A program made the position numbers and the translations under genes. Below, piece after piece: positions 1-6,448 of a stretch of DNA of 11,916 nucleotides; the first letter of the stretch is position 1; each line of letters opens with the position of its first letter. This stretch comes from Halieaceae bacterium (GTDB lineage Bacteria; Pseudomonadota; Gammaproteobacteria; Pseudomonadales; Halieaceae). The DNA lies in assembly GCA_011523115.1 (NCBI GenBank), contig WTHO01000263.1, forward strand, positions 1-11,916. The letters run 5' to 3'. The notes under the pieces are model-generated. The model made no database searches. It was not told the DNA's origin and saw only the letters and a list, made by a program, of their open reading frames with translations.

Positions 1-345
1 GCACAACGGCTGGTGCGATTGCTCTGCATCGAGTGCAGGGAGCCCTTTGAGCCGGGTGAAATGGAGCGCGATCGATTAGAGCTGAGTAGTGATCCTGCGC
101 AGTTATACCGCGCAGTGGGTTGCGAGCACTGCAACATGACGGGGTACCGAGGGCGGACGGGTATCTACGAGCTCATTGAGATTGATGAGCCACTCCGCGA
201 GGCGATTCATGCTGGTGAGGGGGAACAGGCGTTACTACGGATCGCGAGGCAGCGAAGCCCCGGCATTAACACCGATGGACGTCGCAGGATTCTTGACGGC
301 GAAACCAGTCTGGAGGAAGTACTGCGGGTGACCGCGGTCAATTAA
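1..345 (+). CDS. gspE: T2SS ATPase GspE, C-terminal fragment
   Basis: This is the last 114 residues of the cytoplasmic hexameric ATPase that powers pseudopilus assembly in type II secretion. The 5' part lies outside the window and the frame is open from base 1. The sequence shows the GspE zinc-binding tetracysteine element as two CxxC pairs (CIEC at local residues 9-12, CEHC at 41-44). It also has the family block GYRGRTGIYEL after the second pair and the usual tail with SPGI, DG, GET and LEEVLRVT. Walker A/B motifs would be upstream and cannot be seen. It ends with TAA at 343-345, three bases before gspF, so the two are surely co-transcribed. Identification is firm from the zinc element plus the following gsp genes. 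PilB-type pilus ATPases share the domain, but the context is T2SS. Confidence 0.95.
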   Translation, partial: AQRLVRLLCIECREPFEPGEMERDRLELSSDPAQLYRAVGCEHCNMTGYRGRTGIYELIEIDEPLREAIHAGEGEQALLRIARQRSPGINTDGRRRILDGETSLEEVLRVTAVN

Positions 346-348
346 GCG

Positions 349-1569
349 ATGACCGCGTTCCGATACAAGGCGCTTAACGGTGACGGGAAGTTGGTCAAAG
401 GGGTGCTCGAGGGCGACTCTGACCGACAGGTCCGGGGAACATTGCGGCAGCGGCATCTGCGGCCTGTTGAGGTTGCTGAGGCGACGGCAACCGGACCTTC
501 CGGTGAAACGGGCGGTTTTCGCCTGCTGCGCAAGCGATTAGGTAAAGGTGATCTGGCGTTAATCACCCGGCAACTCGCAACCCTGATTGCGTCGGCGTTA
601 CCCTTGGATGAGTGTTTGCAGGCCGTAGCAGATCAAAGCCGCAAGCCCTCCATCAAGTCCATGATGCTGCAGGTGCGTTCCAAAGTATCGGAGGGCCACA
701 CACTGGCGCATGCTTTGAATCAATTTCCCCAAGCCTTTGGAGAGATGTACAGAGCAATGGTCAACGCCGGTGAGGAGGCGGGTCAGCTTGCGCCGGTTCT
801 GGAACAATTAGCCCACTACACCGAGACCCGTCAGCACACTGCCCAGAAGTTACAAATGGCCCTGATCTATCCTTTTGTGCTCATTGCAGTGGCGATCGCG
901 GTGGTATCGGCACTGATGATTTTTGTCGTCCCGGAGCTAGTCGGCATTTTTGCGCATACCAAAAAGTCGCTTCCGCCGCTGACGGTCGGACTGATCTGGG
1001 TGAGTGATTTTATGCGCGATTACGCATGGGTCTGTCTCATAAGCATGGGCGTTTTTGTGTGGAGTTGCCGACGCGCACTGCGCCACCCCGGGCGCCGCAA
1101 ACGCTGGCACCAACTGCTTTTGAGCGTGCCCGGTCTGAGGGGTGTTCTGATTGCTTTGGATAGCGCGCGATTCGCATCGACCTTGAGTATTTTGATGGCG
1201 TCGGGCGTGCCGTTGATTCACGCACTGCGCATTGCCGGCTCGGTGATGACGAATCTGGTGCTCCGTGAGGCGAGCACTGCAGTGTCGCTGGCGGTGCAGG
1301 AGGGGTCCAGCCTTAGCCGGGCACTCTCCCAGGAATCCTTTTTTCCGCCGATGATGATCCACATGGTCGCGTCGGGGGAGGTCAGCGGTGATCTGGAGAT
1401 CATGCTTGAGCGTTCCGCGTTGAATCAGGAGCGGGAGCTTGAGATGACTTTGGGAACTATTATGGGGTTGTTTGAGCCGGCAATGGTGGTCTTGATGGGT
1501 GGGCTGGTGCTGACGATCGTGCTGGCAATTCTATTGCCGATTTTTGATTTGAATACAATGGTGAGGTAG
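349..1569 (+). CDS. gspF: T2SS inner-membrane platform protein GspF
   Basis: This 406-residue protein is the polytopic inner-membrane core of the T2SS assembly platform; it contacts GspE and GspL and helps extract pseudopilins. Two repeated cytoplasmic T2SSF domains are visible at about residues 68-190 and 271-395. Each carries the family's conserved turn: NAGEEAGQL near 139-147 and ASGEVSGDLE near 341-350. Hydrophobic membrane segments lie at about 171-196, 224-240 and 374-400. The length is the usual one for GspF. ATG 349 follows the gspE stop by three bases. No good Shine-Dalgarno sequence sits directly upstream (the nearest purine-rich run, 312-319, is too far), so coupling to gspE translation is inferred. 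Confidence 0.96.
   Translation: MTAFRYKALNGDGKLVKGVLEGDSDRQVRGTLRQRHLRPVEVAEATATGPSGETGGFRLLRKRLGKGDLALITRQLATLIASALPLDECLQAVADQSRKPSIKSMMLQVRSKVSEGHTLAHALNQFPQAFGEMYRAMVNAGEEAGQLAPVLEQLAHYTETRQHTAQKLQMALIYPFVLIAVAIAVVSALMIFVVPELVGIFAHTKKSLPPLTVGLIWVSDFMRDYAWVCLISMGVFVWSCRRALRHPGRRKRWHQLLLSVPGLRGVLIALDSARFASTLSILMASGVPLIHALRIAGSVMTNLVLREASTAVSLAVQEGSSLSRALSQESFFPPMMIHMVASGEVSGDLEIMLERSALNQERELEMTLGTIMGLFEPAMVVLMGGLVLTIVLAILLPIFDLNTMVR
1561..1567 (+). promoter_or_regulatory. Ribosome binding site of gspG
   Basis: GTGAGGT, embedded in the last codons of gspF, lies 8 bases before ATG 1576. It is only 2 bases from the in-frame GTG at 1570, too close to serve it. This spacing favours ATG 1576 as the gspG start. 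Confidence 0.6.
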
Positions 1570-1575
1570 GTGGCC

Positions 1576-2007
1576 ATGAGAAGACCCAAGGGTTTTTCTT
1601 TAATCGAAATCTTAGTGGTGCTGGTCATTATGGGGCTCTTGATCAGTGTTGTGGCGCCAACGGTACTAAACAGTGCTGATGATGCGCGCATCCAAAAAGT
1701 GCAGGCCGACTTTAAGTCGATCGAGACTGCCTTGAAGATTTACCGTCTCGACAACTACGTCTACCCGACTACCGAACAGGGGTTGGATGCGCTGGTGACG
1801 CCAAGCACCTTGGATCCGGAGCCCCGCAATTTCAAACAAGGCGGGTACCTAGCGGAAACACCGATGGATCCATGGGGCCGCCCGTACTTATATTTGTCGC
1901 CCGGTGAGTACCGAGAAGTCGATATTTACTCGCTCGGGGCCGATGGACTGCCCGGGGGTGAGGGCCAGAATGCTGACATCGGTAATTGGAATGAGGCAGA
2001 CGCCTAG
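1576..2007 (+). CDS. gspG: Major pseudopilin GspG
   Basis: This is the major subunit of the periplasmic T2SS pseudopilus, made as a prepilin and cleaved and methylated by the prepilin peptidase. The N-terminus MRRPKG^FSLIEILVVLVI is a class III signal: a short basic leader, Gly at -1, Phe at +1, Glu at +5, then a hydrophobic helix. The C-terminal part holds the GspG-type calcium-loop region (DPWGRPY, then SLGADGLPGGEG and NADIGNW, about residues 98-138), which in characterised GspG proteins binds a structural Ca2+. The product is 143 residues, normal for the family. ATG 1576 is preferred on ribosome-binding-site spacing; GTG 1570 would add only Met-Ala. Strong GspG-specific features separate it from the minor pseudopilins downstream. 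Confidence 0.95.
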   Translation: MRRPKGFSLIEILVVLVIMGLLISVVAPTVLNSADDARIQKVQADFKSIETALKIYRLDNYVYPTTEQGLDALVTPSTLDPEPRNFKQGGYLAETPMDPWGRPYLYLSPGEYREVDIYSLGADGLPGGEGQNADIGNWNEADA

Positions 2008-2044
2008 AACCGATTTACCGACCGGTCATTTGGTCGTGGAGTTG

Positions 2045-2602
2045 ATGGGCGCACCCCGGCGCGGATTCAGCTTGGTAGAACTGCTGGTTGCGGTCTTTGT
2101 GATCGTGCTGTTAACGGGTGTGGTGAGCCTGAGCGTTGGACGTGGCGGTGCTGATCTCGTGCTTGAGAGCGAGGTTCGCCATGTTGCCGGACTATTGTCA
2201 TTTGCCAGTGCCGAAGCCGGCCTGTCGGCGATTGATCACGGCCTGCTGCTCAGCGAAGACGCTTCATCCGAGGGAACACGCTACCGTGCCACATGGTTGC
2301 GGCGCTTCGATCAGGGTTGGGCCGCCCCCCGTACCAGCACGGAGCTATTCCGTCCGCTCTCTTTGGCAGAGGGATATGAACTGCGACTCAATCTCGAGGG
2401 GCAGCCTGAAATAGACCTCGTTTCGGTTGACCCCGAACTCAATCCTGCGCCGCAGGTCGTGGCTTGGGCGGGTGGCGAGATGACGCCGGGATCGCTGGAG
2501 TGGAATGACCCGCGCACTGGCGACCTGCTGTACCGACTCGAGTGGGATTTGTTAGGGCGAATGACCGTGATGCCTAAGGGAGTCGCCGATGAAGCTGATT
2601 AA
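2045..2602 (+). CDS. gspH: Minor pseudopilin GspH
   Basis: This is a minor pseudopilin of the T2SS pseudopilus. The sequence has the leader MGAPRRG^FSLVELLVAVFVIV with Gly at -1, Phe at +1 and Glu at +5, then the EVRHVAGLL...ASAEAG helix typical of GspH and a Trp-rich beta domain (TWLRRF, GWAAP, WNDPRTG). From ATG 2045 the product is 185 residues. The frame is open further 5', and ATG 1991, inside gspG, would give a 25-residue leader. I chose 2045 because the 7-residue leader is conventional and a GGAG lies at 2038-2041, although its 3-base spacing is short. The start is therefore uncertain. The gene lies between gspG and gspI as in other T2SS operons and ends inside gspI with a 14-base overlap. 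Confidence 0.87.
   Translation: MGAPRRGFSLVELLVAVFVIVLLTGVVSLSVGRGGADLVLESEVRHVAGLLSFASAEAGLSAIDHGLLLSEDASSEGTRYRATWLRRFDQGWAAPRTSTELFRPLSLAEGYELRLNLEGQPEIDLVSVDPELNPAPQVVAWAGGEMTPGSLEWNDPRTGDLLYRLEWDLLGRMTVMPKGVADEAD
2062..2092 (+). repeat. Near-repeat at prepilin cleavage region, copy in gspH
   Basis: Thirty-one bases around the cleavage site of gspH match gspI bases 2660-2690 at 27 positions by my alignment. The shared blocks are CGGATTCA, CTTGGTAGAA and TGGTTGCG, so codon choice as well as amino acids is conserved between the two genes. Confidence 0.5.
2576..2582 (+). promoter_or_regulatory. Ribosome binding site of gspI
   Basis: AAGGGAG, within the end of gspH, lies 6 bases before ATG 2589. 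The alternative in-frame ATG 2640, which would give a shorter leader, has no such sequence, so this site decides the start. Confidence 0.7.
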
Positions 2603-3041
2603 ACCCGTGTTGTGGTCTCGCCGGCTGACGCGACCCTCGATGCCGCAAAAACGGGGTTCCGGATTCACCTTGGTAGAAGTCATGGTTGCGCTCGCGGTCG
2701 TCGCGGTAGCCCTGCCGGCACTGCTTTTGACGCTCTCACAGCAACTGGACGCGGTGCGCTACTTGGATGATCGCGCTCAGGCACAGTGGGTGGCCGCTAA
2801 CCGCCTGGCAGAATTACGCCTGATATTGACTGCAAAAGGCACCCTGCAAAATGGGACTTTGTCAGGCACTGAGGAACTTGCAGGTCGGGAGTGGTATTGG
2901 TGGAGCGAGGGCGTTGAGACGCAACTGCCCGGTTTTTTTCGCTACGAGATTACCGTTGCCGATAATGAAGCCGGTCGGGATGCCCCCCTCCACACCCTCG
3001 ATGGTTATCTTGCCAGGGAGACGGTCAGTGACCGGCGATGA
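2589..3041 (+). CDS. gspI: Minor pseudopilin GspI
   Basis: This 150-residue minor pseudopilin is, in known systems, a central partner in the GspI-GspJ-GspK tip complex that starts pseudopilus assembly. The visible signal is GSG^FTLVEVMVALAVVAVALPAL, with Glu at +5 and a hydrophobic helix. It is followed by the GspI-typical AQAQWVAANRLAELRL block (about residues 63-77) and the short beta domain containing GREWYWW. The leader from ATG 2589 is 25 residues and basic, longer than usual; starting at ATG 2640 would shorten it to 8. The strong ribosome binding site at 2576-2582 favours 2589. The gene overlaps gspH by 14 bases and gspJ by 14 bases, implying coupled translation. Confidence 0.93.
   Translation: MKLIKPVLWSRRLTRPSMPQKRGSGFTLVEVMVALAVVAVALPALLLTLSQQLDAVRYLDDRAQAQWVAANRLAELRLILTAKGTLQNGTLSGTEELAGREWYWWSEGVETQLPGFFRYEITVADNEAGRDAPLHTLDGYLARETVSDRR
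2660..2690 (+). repeat. Near-repeat at prepilin cleavage region, copy in gspI
   Basis: This is the second copy of the near-repeat found at 2062-2092. It covers the codons for the glycine-phenylalanine cleavage junction and the start of the hydrophobic helix. The equivalent region of gspJ (from about 3054) is much less similar at the DNA level. Confidence 0.5.
3015..3020 (+). promoter_or_regulatory. Ribosome binding site of gspJ
   Basis: AGGGAG lies 7 bases upstream of GTG 3028 and within the 3' end of gspI. It supports the GTG start. The nearby ATG 3038 is in a different frame from the pseudopilin sequence. Confidence 0.7.
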
Positions 3042-3684
3042 GCAGGTACAACGGGGTTTTACGCTTGTCGAGGTGCTCATCGCCATGGCCATCACTGCGC
3101 TGGTCTCGGTTGTCGCATACAGTGGTTTGTCCGCGGCGCTCTCTGGCGCTGAGAGCTTGCGCAGTTCAGCGTCTCGGTCACATGACTTACAGCAGACGCT
3201 CGGGCTTTTGAGCCGCGATTTGCGTCAGGTCGTTAACCGCCCGGTAATCGATGAGTTCGGGCAACGGGTGCCGGCACTGACGGGGGGTGAATTGGCCCAG
3301 ACCATGCTCTCTCTCACGCGGGCGGGTTGGCATAACTCTACCGCCGCGCCGAGGAGCACTCTGCAGCGAGTGCGCTGGTGGCTGGAAGAGGAGCAACTGT
3401 GGCGTGGCCATTTCCCCGTTCTGGATCGGACCACCGGCACGGAGCTCATTGAAACCCCGATGATCGACAACGTTACGCGATTTGAATTGCGCTTTTTGCC
3501 TTCACTCGATCAGTTGGAGAGTGATCGTAACGACGTGATCGATCGCCGAAGCTGGCAGGAGAATTGGGTCGCAGATCTCTCCCAGCCTGATCAGTTGCCG
3601 CTCCCCCCGGTGGCGGTGGAGGTCCTGCTCGAGGTGGCAGGCTTGGGCGAGATCAGGAGGCTATATGTGTTACCCGCGAGTTAA
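3028..3684 (+). CDS. gspJ: Minor pseudopilin GspJ
   Basis: This 218-residue minor pseudopilin forms part of the I-J-K tip complex. The leader VQRG^FTLVEVLIAMAITALVSV has Gly at -1, Phe at +1 and Glu at +5. The family's conserved blocks follow: LGLLSRDLRQVVNRP (about residues 56-70), a GGELAQTMLSLTRAGW stretch, STLQRVRWWLEEEQLWR, and VLDRTTG. The start is GTG 3028, chosen because it has a well-spaced ribosome binding site and gives a 10-residue leader; no ATG in this frame lies between 3028 and the cleavage site. The gene overlaps gspI by 14 bases and gspK by 20. The frame is open far upstream inside gspI, but that extension would bury the leader. Confidence 0.93.
   Translation: MTGDEQVQRGFTLVEVLIAMAITALVSVVAYSGLSAALSGAESLRSSASRSHDLQQTLGLLSRDLRQVVNRPVIDEFGQRVPALTGGELAQTMLSLTRAGWHNSTAAPRSTLQRVRWWLEEEQLWRGHFPVLDRTTGTELIETPMIDNVTRFELRFLPSLDQLESDRNDVIDRRSWQENWVADLSQPDQLPLPPVAVEVLLEVAGLGEIRRLYVLPAS
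3655..3660 (+). promoter_or_regulatory. Ribosome binding site of gspK
   Basis: AGGAGG, a full consensus core, lies 4 bases before ATG 3665 and within the last codons of gspJ. Confidence 0.75.
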
Positions 3685-4768
3685 ACGCAGGGCTGCACAA
3701 ACAGGCGCCGCGCTGGTGGTCGCCATGCTGGTATTTGCGTTGGTCGCTGCGCTAATGGTCGGTTTGCAGCGTGATTTTTCTCTCATGCTGCAACGAGGCA
3801 CGCATCAACTCTTCTCTGAGCAGGCCTGGTCTTACCTGATGGGTGCGGAGGGTTTGGCGCAGCTTGCGCTGCGCGCAGACAGCCGCATCGACGCGCGCAC
3901 AGAGCAGCCCTCTGACCACCTTGGTGAAGTCTGGGCGCAACCGCCAACACCGTATCCACTGGAGGCGGGGGGTTGGATGCAAGGCGGGCTCGAGGATTTA
4001 CAGGGACGCATCAACCTAAATTCGCTGGTTGACGCACCGGTATCAGATGCCGCCAATTCAGGTGCGGGCACTGACGCCGCGAACCCGCGCGATGACAACC
4101 CGGTAGAGAGTGAGGAATCAAATGACTTGGAGCGCTCTGGGGAGCGCTGGAATATCACCCAGAAGTTACTGATCCGATTGTTGCAGGCACTCGGTGAGGC
4201 GTCATTGCCGCAGGAAGAGGCAATGGCGCTGACCGACGCGATTACAGATTTTATTGATCGTGATAACGATCGGCGAGAGAAAGGCGCCGAGGCAGGGGAG
4301 TATCGTTACGCTGACTTTCCGTACTTGCCGGCCAATCGCCCGCTATCCAGTGTCAGCGAACTGCGGGCGGTGCAGGGCATGACGGAGCCGGTTTACCGGG
4401 CCTTGGCACCCTTTGTCACCGTATGGCCGGACGTGCCGAGCCGATTGAACATATTGACTTGCCCGCTGCCCGTTTTACGGGCGCTCAACGGGGATAGTCA
4501 GCTTTCGCCGCTACCTCAAATGGAGGCGGAGCGCATCGATGCCTTGCGTCGCGAGGGCGCCATTACGGGTGTTGAGGATTTGCTCAATGACCCCGCGCTG
4601 GAGGGACAGCAACTGGCGGCGTTGAAACCGCTGTTGGATGTGAAAAGTGATTGGTTTTTGCTCGATGCGACGGTCGAACTCGTGGACCGGGAGCGACACC
4701 TATTTAGCGTTCTGCGGAGACGTGAGGAGCAGGTCGTCGCTGTTTTTCGCTCGGAGGGCGAGCTATGA
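3665..4768 (+). CDS. gspK: Minor pseudopilin GspK, tip subunit
   Basis: This 367-residue protein is the large minor pseudopilin that caps the T2SS pseudopilus. The N-terminus has a 14-residue basic leader and a cleavage site QTG^AALVVAMLVFALVAAL. Position +1 is Ala and +5 is Val, so Glu5 is absent, as is characteristic of GspK. Conserved blocks are GLEDLQGRINLNSLV (about 108-122), ITDFIDRDNDRREKGAE (193-209), and LPANRPLSSVSELRAVQGM (221-239), followed by VTVWP and LNIL. An acidic, low-complexity linker spans about 124-160. The C-terminal half includes the helical domain that separates GspK from other pseudopilins. The gene overlaps gspJ by 20 bases, and its TGA overlaps the ATG of the micro-ORF at 4765. 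Confidence 0.95.
   Translation: MCYPRVKRRAAQTGAALVVAMLVFALVAALMVGLQRDFSLMLQRGTHQLFSEQAWSYLMGAEGLAQLALRADSRIDARTEQPSDHLGEVWAQPPTPYPLEAGGWMQGGLEDLQGRINLNSLVDAPVSDAANSGAGTDAANPRDDNPVESEESNDLERSGERWNITQKLLIRLLQALGEASLPQEEAMALTDAITDFIDRDNDRREKGAEAGEYRYADFPYLPANRPLSSVSELRAVQGMTEPVYRALAPFVTVWPDVPSRLNILTCPLPVLRALNGDSQLSPLPQMEAERIDALRREGAITGVEDLLNDPALEGQQLAALKPLLDVKSDWFLLDATVELVDRERHLFSVLRRREEQVVAVFRSEGEL
4753..4757 (+). promoter_or_regulatory. Ribosome binding site of the gspK-gspL micro-ORF
   Basis: GGAGG, inside the last codons of gspK, is 7 bases before ATG 4765. It is 63 bases before the gspL ATG at 4821, so it can serve only the short reading frame that begins at 4765. Confidence 0.6.
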
Positions 4769-4824
4769 TGCGCGGCCTGCTGATGATCAGAGGTGCGTTG
4801 ACCCGGTCAAGTCCTCGCCCATGA
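4765..4824 (+). CDS. Putative 19-residue linking micro-ORF
   Basis: This short reading frame encodes MMRGLLMIRGALTRSSPRP and is not a recognised protein. It starts with ATG 4765, which overlaps the gspK TGA (ATGA at 4765-4768), and stops with TGA 4822-4824, which overlaps the gspL ATG (ATGA at 4821-4824). It has a good ribosome binding site at 4753-4757, whereas gspL has none visible. The likely role is to carry ribosomes across the 52-base gap between gspK and gspL so that gspL is translated by coupling. A peptide function is possible but unsupported; the sequence is basic with a weakly hydrophobic start. Chance remains possible for so short a frame, although two exact ATGA overlaps plus a ribosome binding site make it better than random. 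Confidence 0.5.
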   Translation: MMRGLLMIRGALTRSSPRP

Positions 4825-5981
4825 CAACTGAGAATTTCAACATTGTGCGGTGGCACGGGGGAGAAGGGGTGCTGATACGGCCGGGACTCCCCCCCCAAGC
4901 ACTCAACCCTGATGGCCTGAGCCTGCCGGCGCACTCTTTTTTGGCGCTGCCCTCCGACGTGGTGAGGAGCCTGTCCGTGCCCGTGGCACCCGACGAAGTG
5001 AAACATCTTCGACAGGCGTTGCCTTTCATGCTCGAGGAGTCTCTGCTCGAGGACGTGACGGAGTTGCATTTTGCCCACGCACCGCTCGACAACGAATCGC
5101 ATGCCGTAGCCGTAGTGGGGCAGGGTGCCATGGCCCAGTGGGCTGAGGACATGCCCGAGGAACTCACTGAGTTGCCCTGGATACCTGAGGCCCTGTGCCT
5201 GCCCTGGTCAGAGGGTCAATGCACTTTACTCTTCGAAGCGGACCACGTGTTGGCGCGCTGGTCGCGGGCCGACGGGGCGCGGGTCAGCACGGCACTACTG
5301 CCCGCCTTACTGGATACCCTGGAATCCGAGGTGACCGCCTGTATTGCTTATGGTGCCGATGAGACGTCGGCGCGAAGTGTCCTGCCTCAAGCCTTCCAAA
5401 ATATTCTGCAATGGCGCCAGGGCGGGTTTTCTGAGTTGTTACTGCTGACTGATGGCGATTCGGCAGGGCCTGATCTTCGGCAGGGGGAGTTTGCCCCGAG
5501 GTTGCCGCTATTGCGTTGGTGGGCGACTTGGCAGCGAGTCGCGATCGCGCTGGGTGTGGCACTCATTTTCAAAACGGGCCTGTCGGTCGCCGATTATCAG
5601 GTGCTGAGGGCAGAGGATGTAAAGCTGCGCCAAGCCATTCAGGAGAGTTATCGAAGAGTGAATCCGCAGGGTGCTGTCGTTGATGTCGAAAAGCAACTGA
5701 ATCGACAGCTCGCGGAGTATGGCGCAGGGTCCCAGAGCCAGCTATTTACGCCAAGCCTCGTGTCGCTTTTGGGCGCCGCTTCCAGTGTACCCGGTATCAA
5801 GCTCAGTTCAGTCAACTATAGCGGCGGCCGAGAAATACGAATCAACGTAGCGGCGCCTGACTTTCAATCGGTAGAACAACTGAGAGAGCAGTTGGGCAAA
5901 TACTCACTGTCCGCAGAGCTTGAGAATTCCAATGCGCGGAGCGAGGGTGTGGTGGCGAGACTCAGGGTGGAGCTCAAATGA
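4821..5981 (+). CDS. gspL: T2SS assembly-platform protein GspL
   Basis: This 386-residue bitopic inner-membrane protein links the GspE ATPase in the cytoplasm to GspM and the pseudopilins. The N-terminal cytoplasmic actin-like domain is about residues 1-230 and contains the typical block LRQALPFMLEESLLEDVTELHFA (63-85). A single membrane helix lies at about 236-256. The periplasmic part has the juxtamembrane QESYRRVNPQGAVVDVEKQL (274-293) seen in GspL and a ferredoxin-like C-terminal domain (about 310-386). ATG 4821 is the only usual start codon in this frame after the gspK stop, and no Shine-Dalgarno sequence precedes it, so coupling through the preceding micro-ORF is inferred. The stop overlaps gspM by four bases (ATGA). 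Confidence 0.94.
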   Translation: MTTENFNIVRWHGGEGVLIRPGLPPQALNPDGLSLPAHSFLALPSDVVRSLSVPVAPDEVKHLRQALPFMLEESLLEDVTELHFAHAPLDNESHAVAVVGQGAMAQWAEDMPEELTELPWIPEALCLPWSEGQCTLLFEADHVLARWSRADGARVSTALLPALLDTLESEVTACIAYGADETSARSVLPQAFQNILQWRQGGFSELLLLTDGDSAGPDLRQGEFAPRLPLLRWWATWQRVAIALGVALIFKTGLSVADYQVLRAEDVKLRQAIQESYRRVNPQGAVVDVEKQLNRQLAEYGAGSQSQLFTPSLVSLLGAASSVPGIKLSSVNYSGGREIRINVAAPDFQSVEQLREQLGKYSLSAELENSNARSEGVVARLRVELK

Positions 5982-6445
5982 TACGCCGCTGGTTCGAATC
6001 GCTGTCGCGCCGGGATCAGTTGGCGTTACTGGTGCTGGCGCTCGCCATCGGCGCCTGGCTCTTCATCCAGGTGGTCTTCGTTGAGTTGGACGGTGGGCGC
6101 AAGCGTCTTGCTGACAGTAATCAGAGATTGGTGGAAAAGCTCAACCGGGTAGACCTGAAGGTGGAGCAGTTGACCGTTTTGCGAGCGGGAGGCAATAGCG
6201 GTCAAATTAATTTGACCCGTACACTCAATCAGGCCAGTCAAGCAAACGGATTGCCGGTAAAGCGGTTGCAGCCGAATAGTCGTGGCGAGGTGCAGATCCG
6301 GTTTGAGGCTGTCGATTTCGATGGATTGCTGCAGTTTCTTGAGCAAATTGAGGGGGCCTCCGGTTTGGCGGTCCTCGAGGCATCCATTAGCAGTGCAGGG
6401 CGGGCCGGCGGCGTTAATGCAACCTTGAGAATTTCAGGGAGCTGA
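5978..6445 (+). CDS. gspM: T2SS assembly-platform protein GspM
   Basis: This 155-residue bitopic inner-membrane protein pairs with GspL. It has a short basic cytoplasmic N-terminus with RWFESLSRRDQ, a membrane helix at about 14-35, a coiled-coil-prone periplasmic stretch (about 40-70), and a small ferredoxin-like domain with LNQASQANGLPVKRLQPN and VDFDGLLQFLEQIE. That layout is the GspM pattern. The start overlaps the gspL stop as ATGA, and GGAG at 5969-5972 gives a 5-base spacing. The gene is followed closely by gspN. Sequence conservation of this family is low, but size, topology and position agree. Confidence 0.92.
   Translation: MIRRWFESLSRRDQLALLVLALAIGAWLFIQVVFVELDGGRKRLADSNQRLVEKLNRVDLKVEQLTVLRAGGNSGQINLTRTLNQASQANGLPVKRLQPNSRGEVQIRFEAVDFDGLLQFLEQIEGASGLAVLEASISSAGRAGGVNATLRISGS
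6436..6441 (+). promoter_or_regulatory. Ribosome binding site of gspN
   Basis: AGGGAG, in the last codons of gspM, is 7 bases before GTG 6449. It supports use of the GTG start. Confidence 0.65.
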
Positions 6446-6448
6446 GTT

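Noticed and set aside
329..340. Perfect 12-base palindrome TGACCGCGGTCA before gspF
   Set aside because: It lies in the last codons of gspE. A few 12-base palindromes are expected by chance in 12 kb, and it leaves no loop for a hairpin, so an operator call is not supported.
3665..3706. Cys at position 2 of GspK as a lipoprotein signal
   Set aside because: There is no hydrophobic stretch or lipobox before this Cys. The sequence is instead a class III prepilin leader cleaved after Gly14.
3712..3719. Chi-like GCTGGTGG octamers (also near 3374 and 6616)
   Set aside because: These fall in codons for common residues (Leu, Val, Trp) in GC-rich genes, are few, and E. coli Chi function cannot be assumed in this organism.
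4129..4150. Short direct repeat GGAGCGCT twice within gspK
   Set aside because: It has only two 8-base copies, in a low-complexity coding region. This is too little to call a repeat element or mobile remnant.
4647..4820. Upstream extension of gspL into gspK
   Set aside because: The frame is open, but this stretch is the gspK 3' end read in another frame. It holds no usual start codon after the gspK stop before 4821, and the translation there does not resemble GspL.
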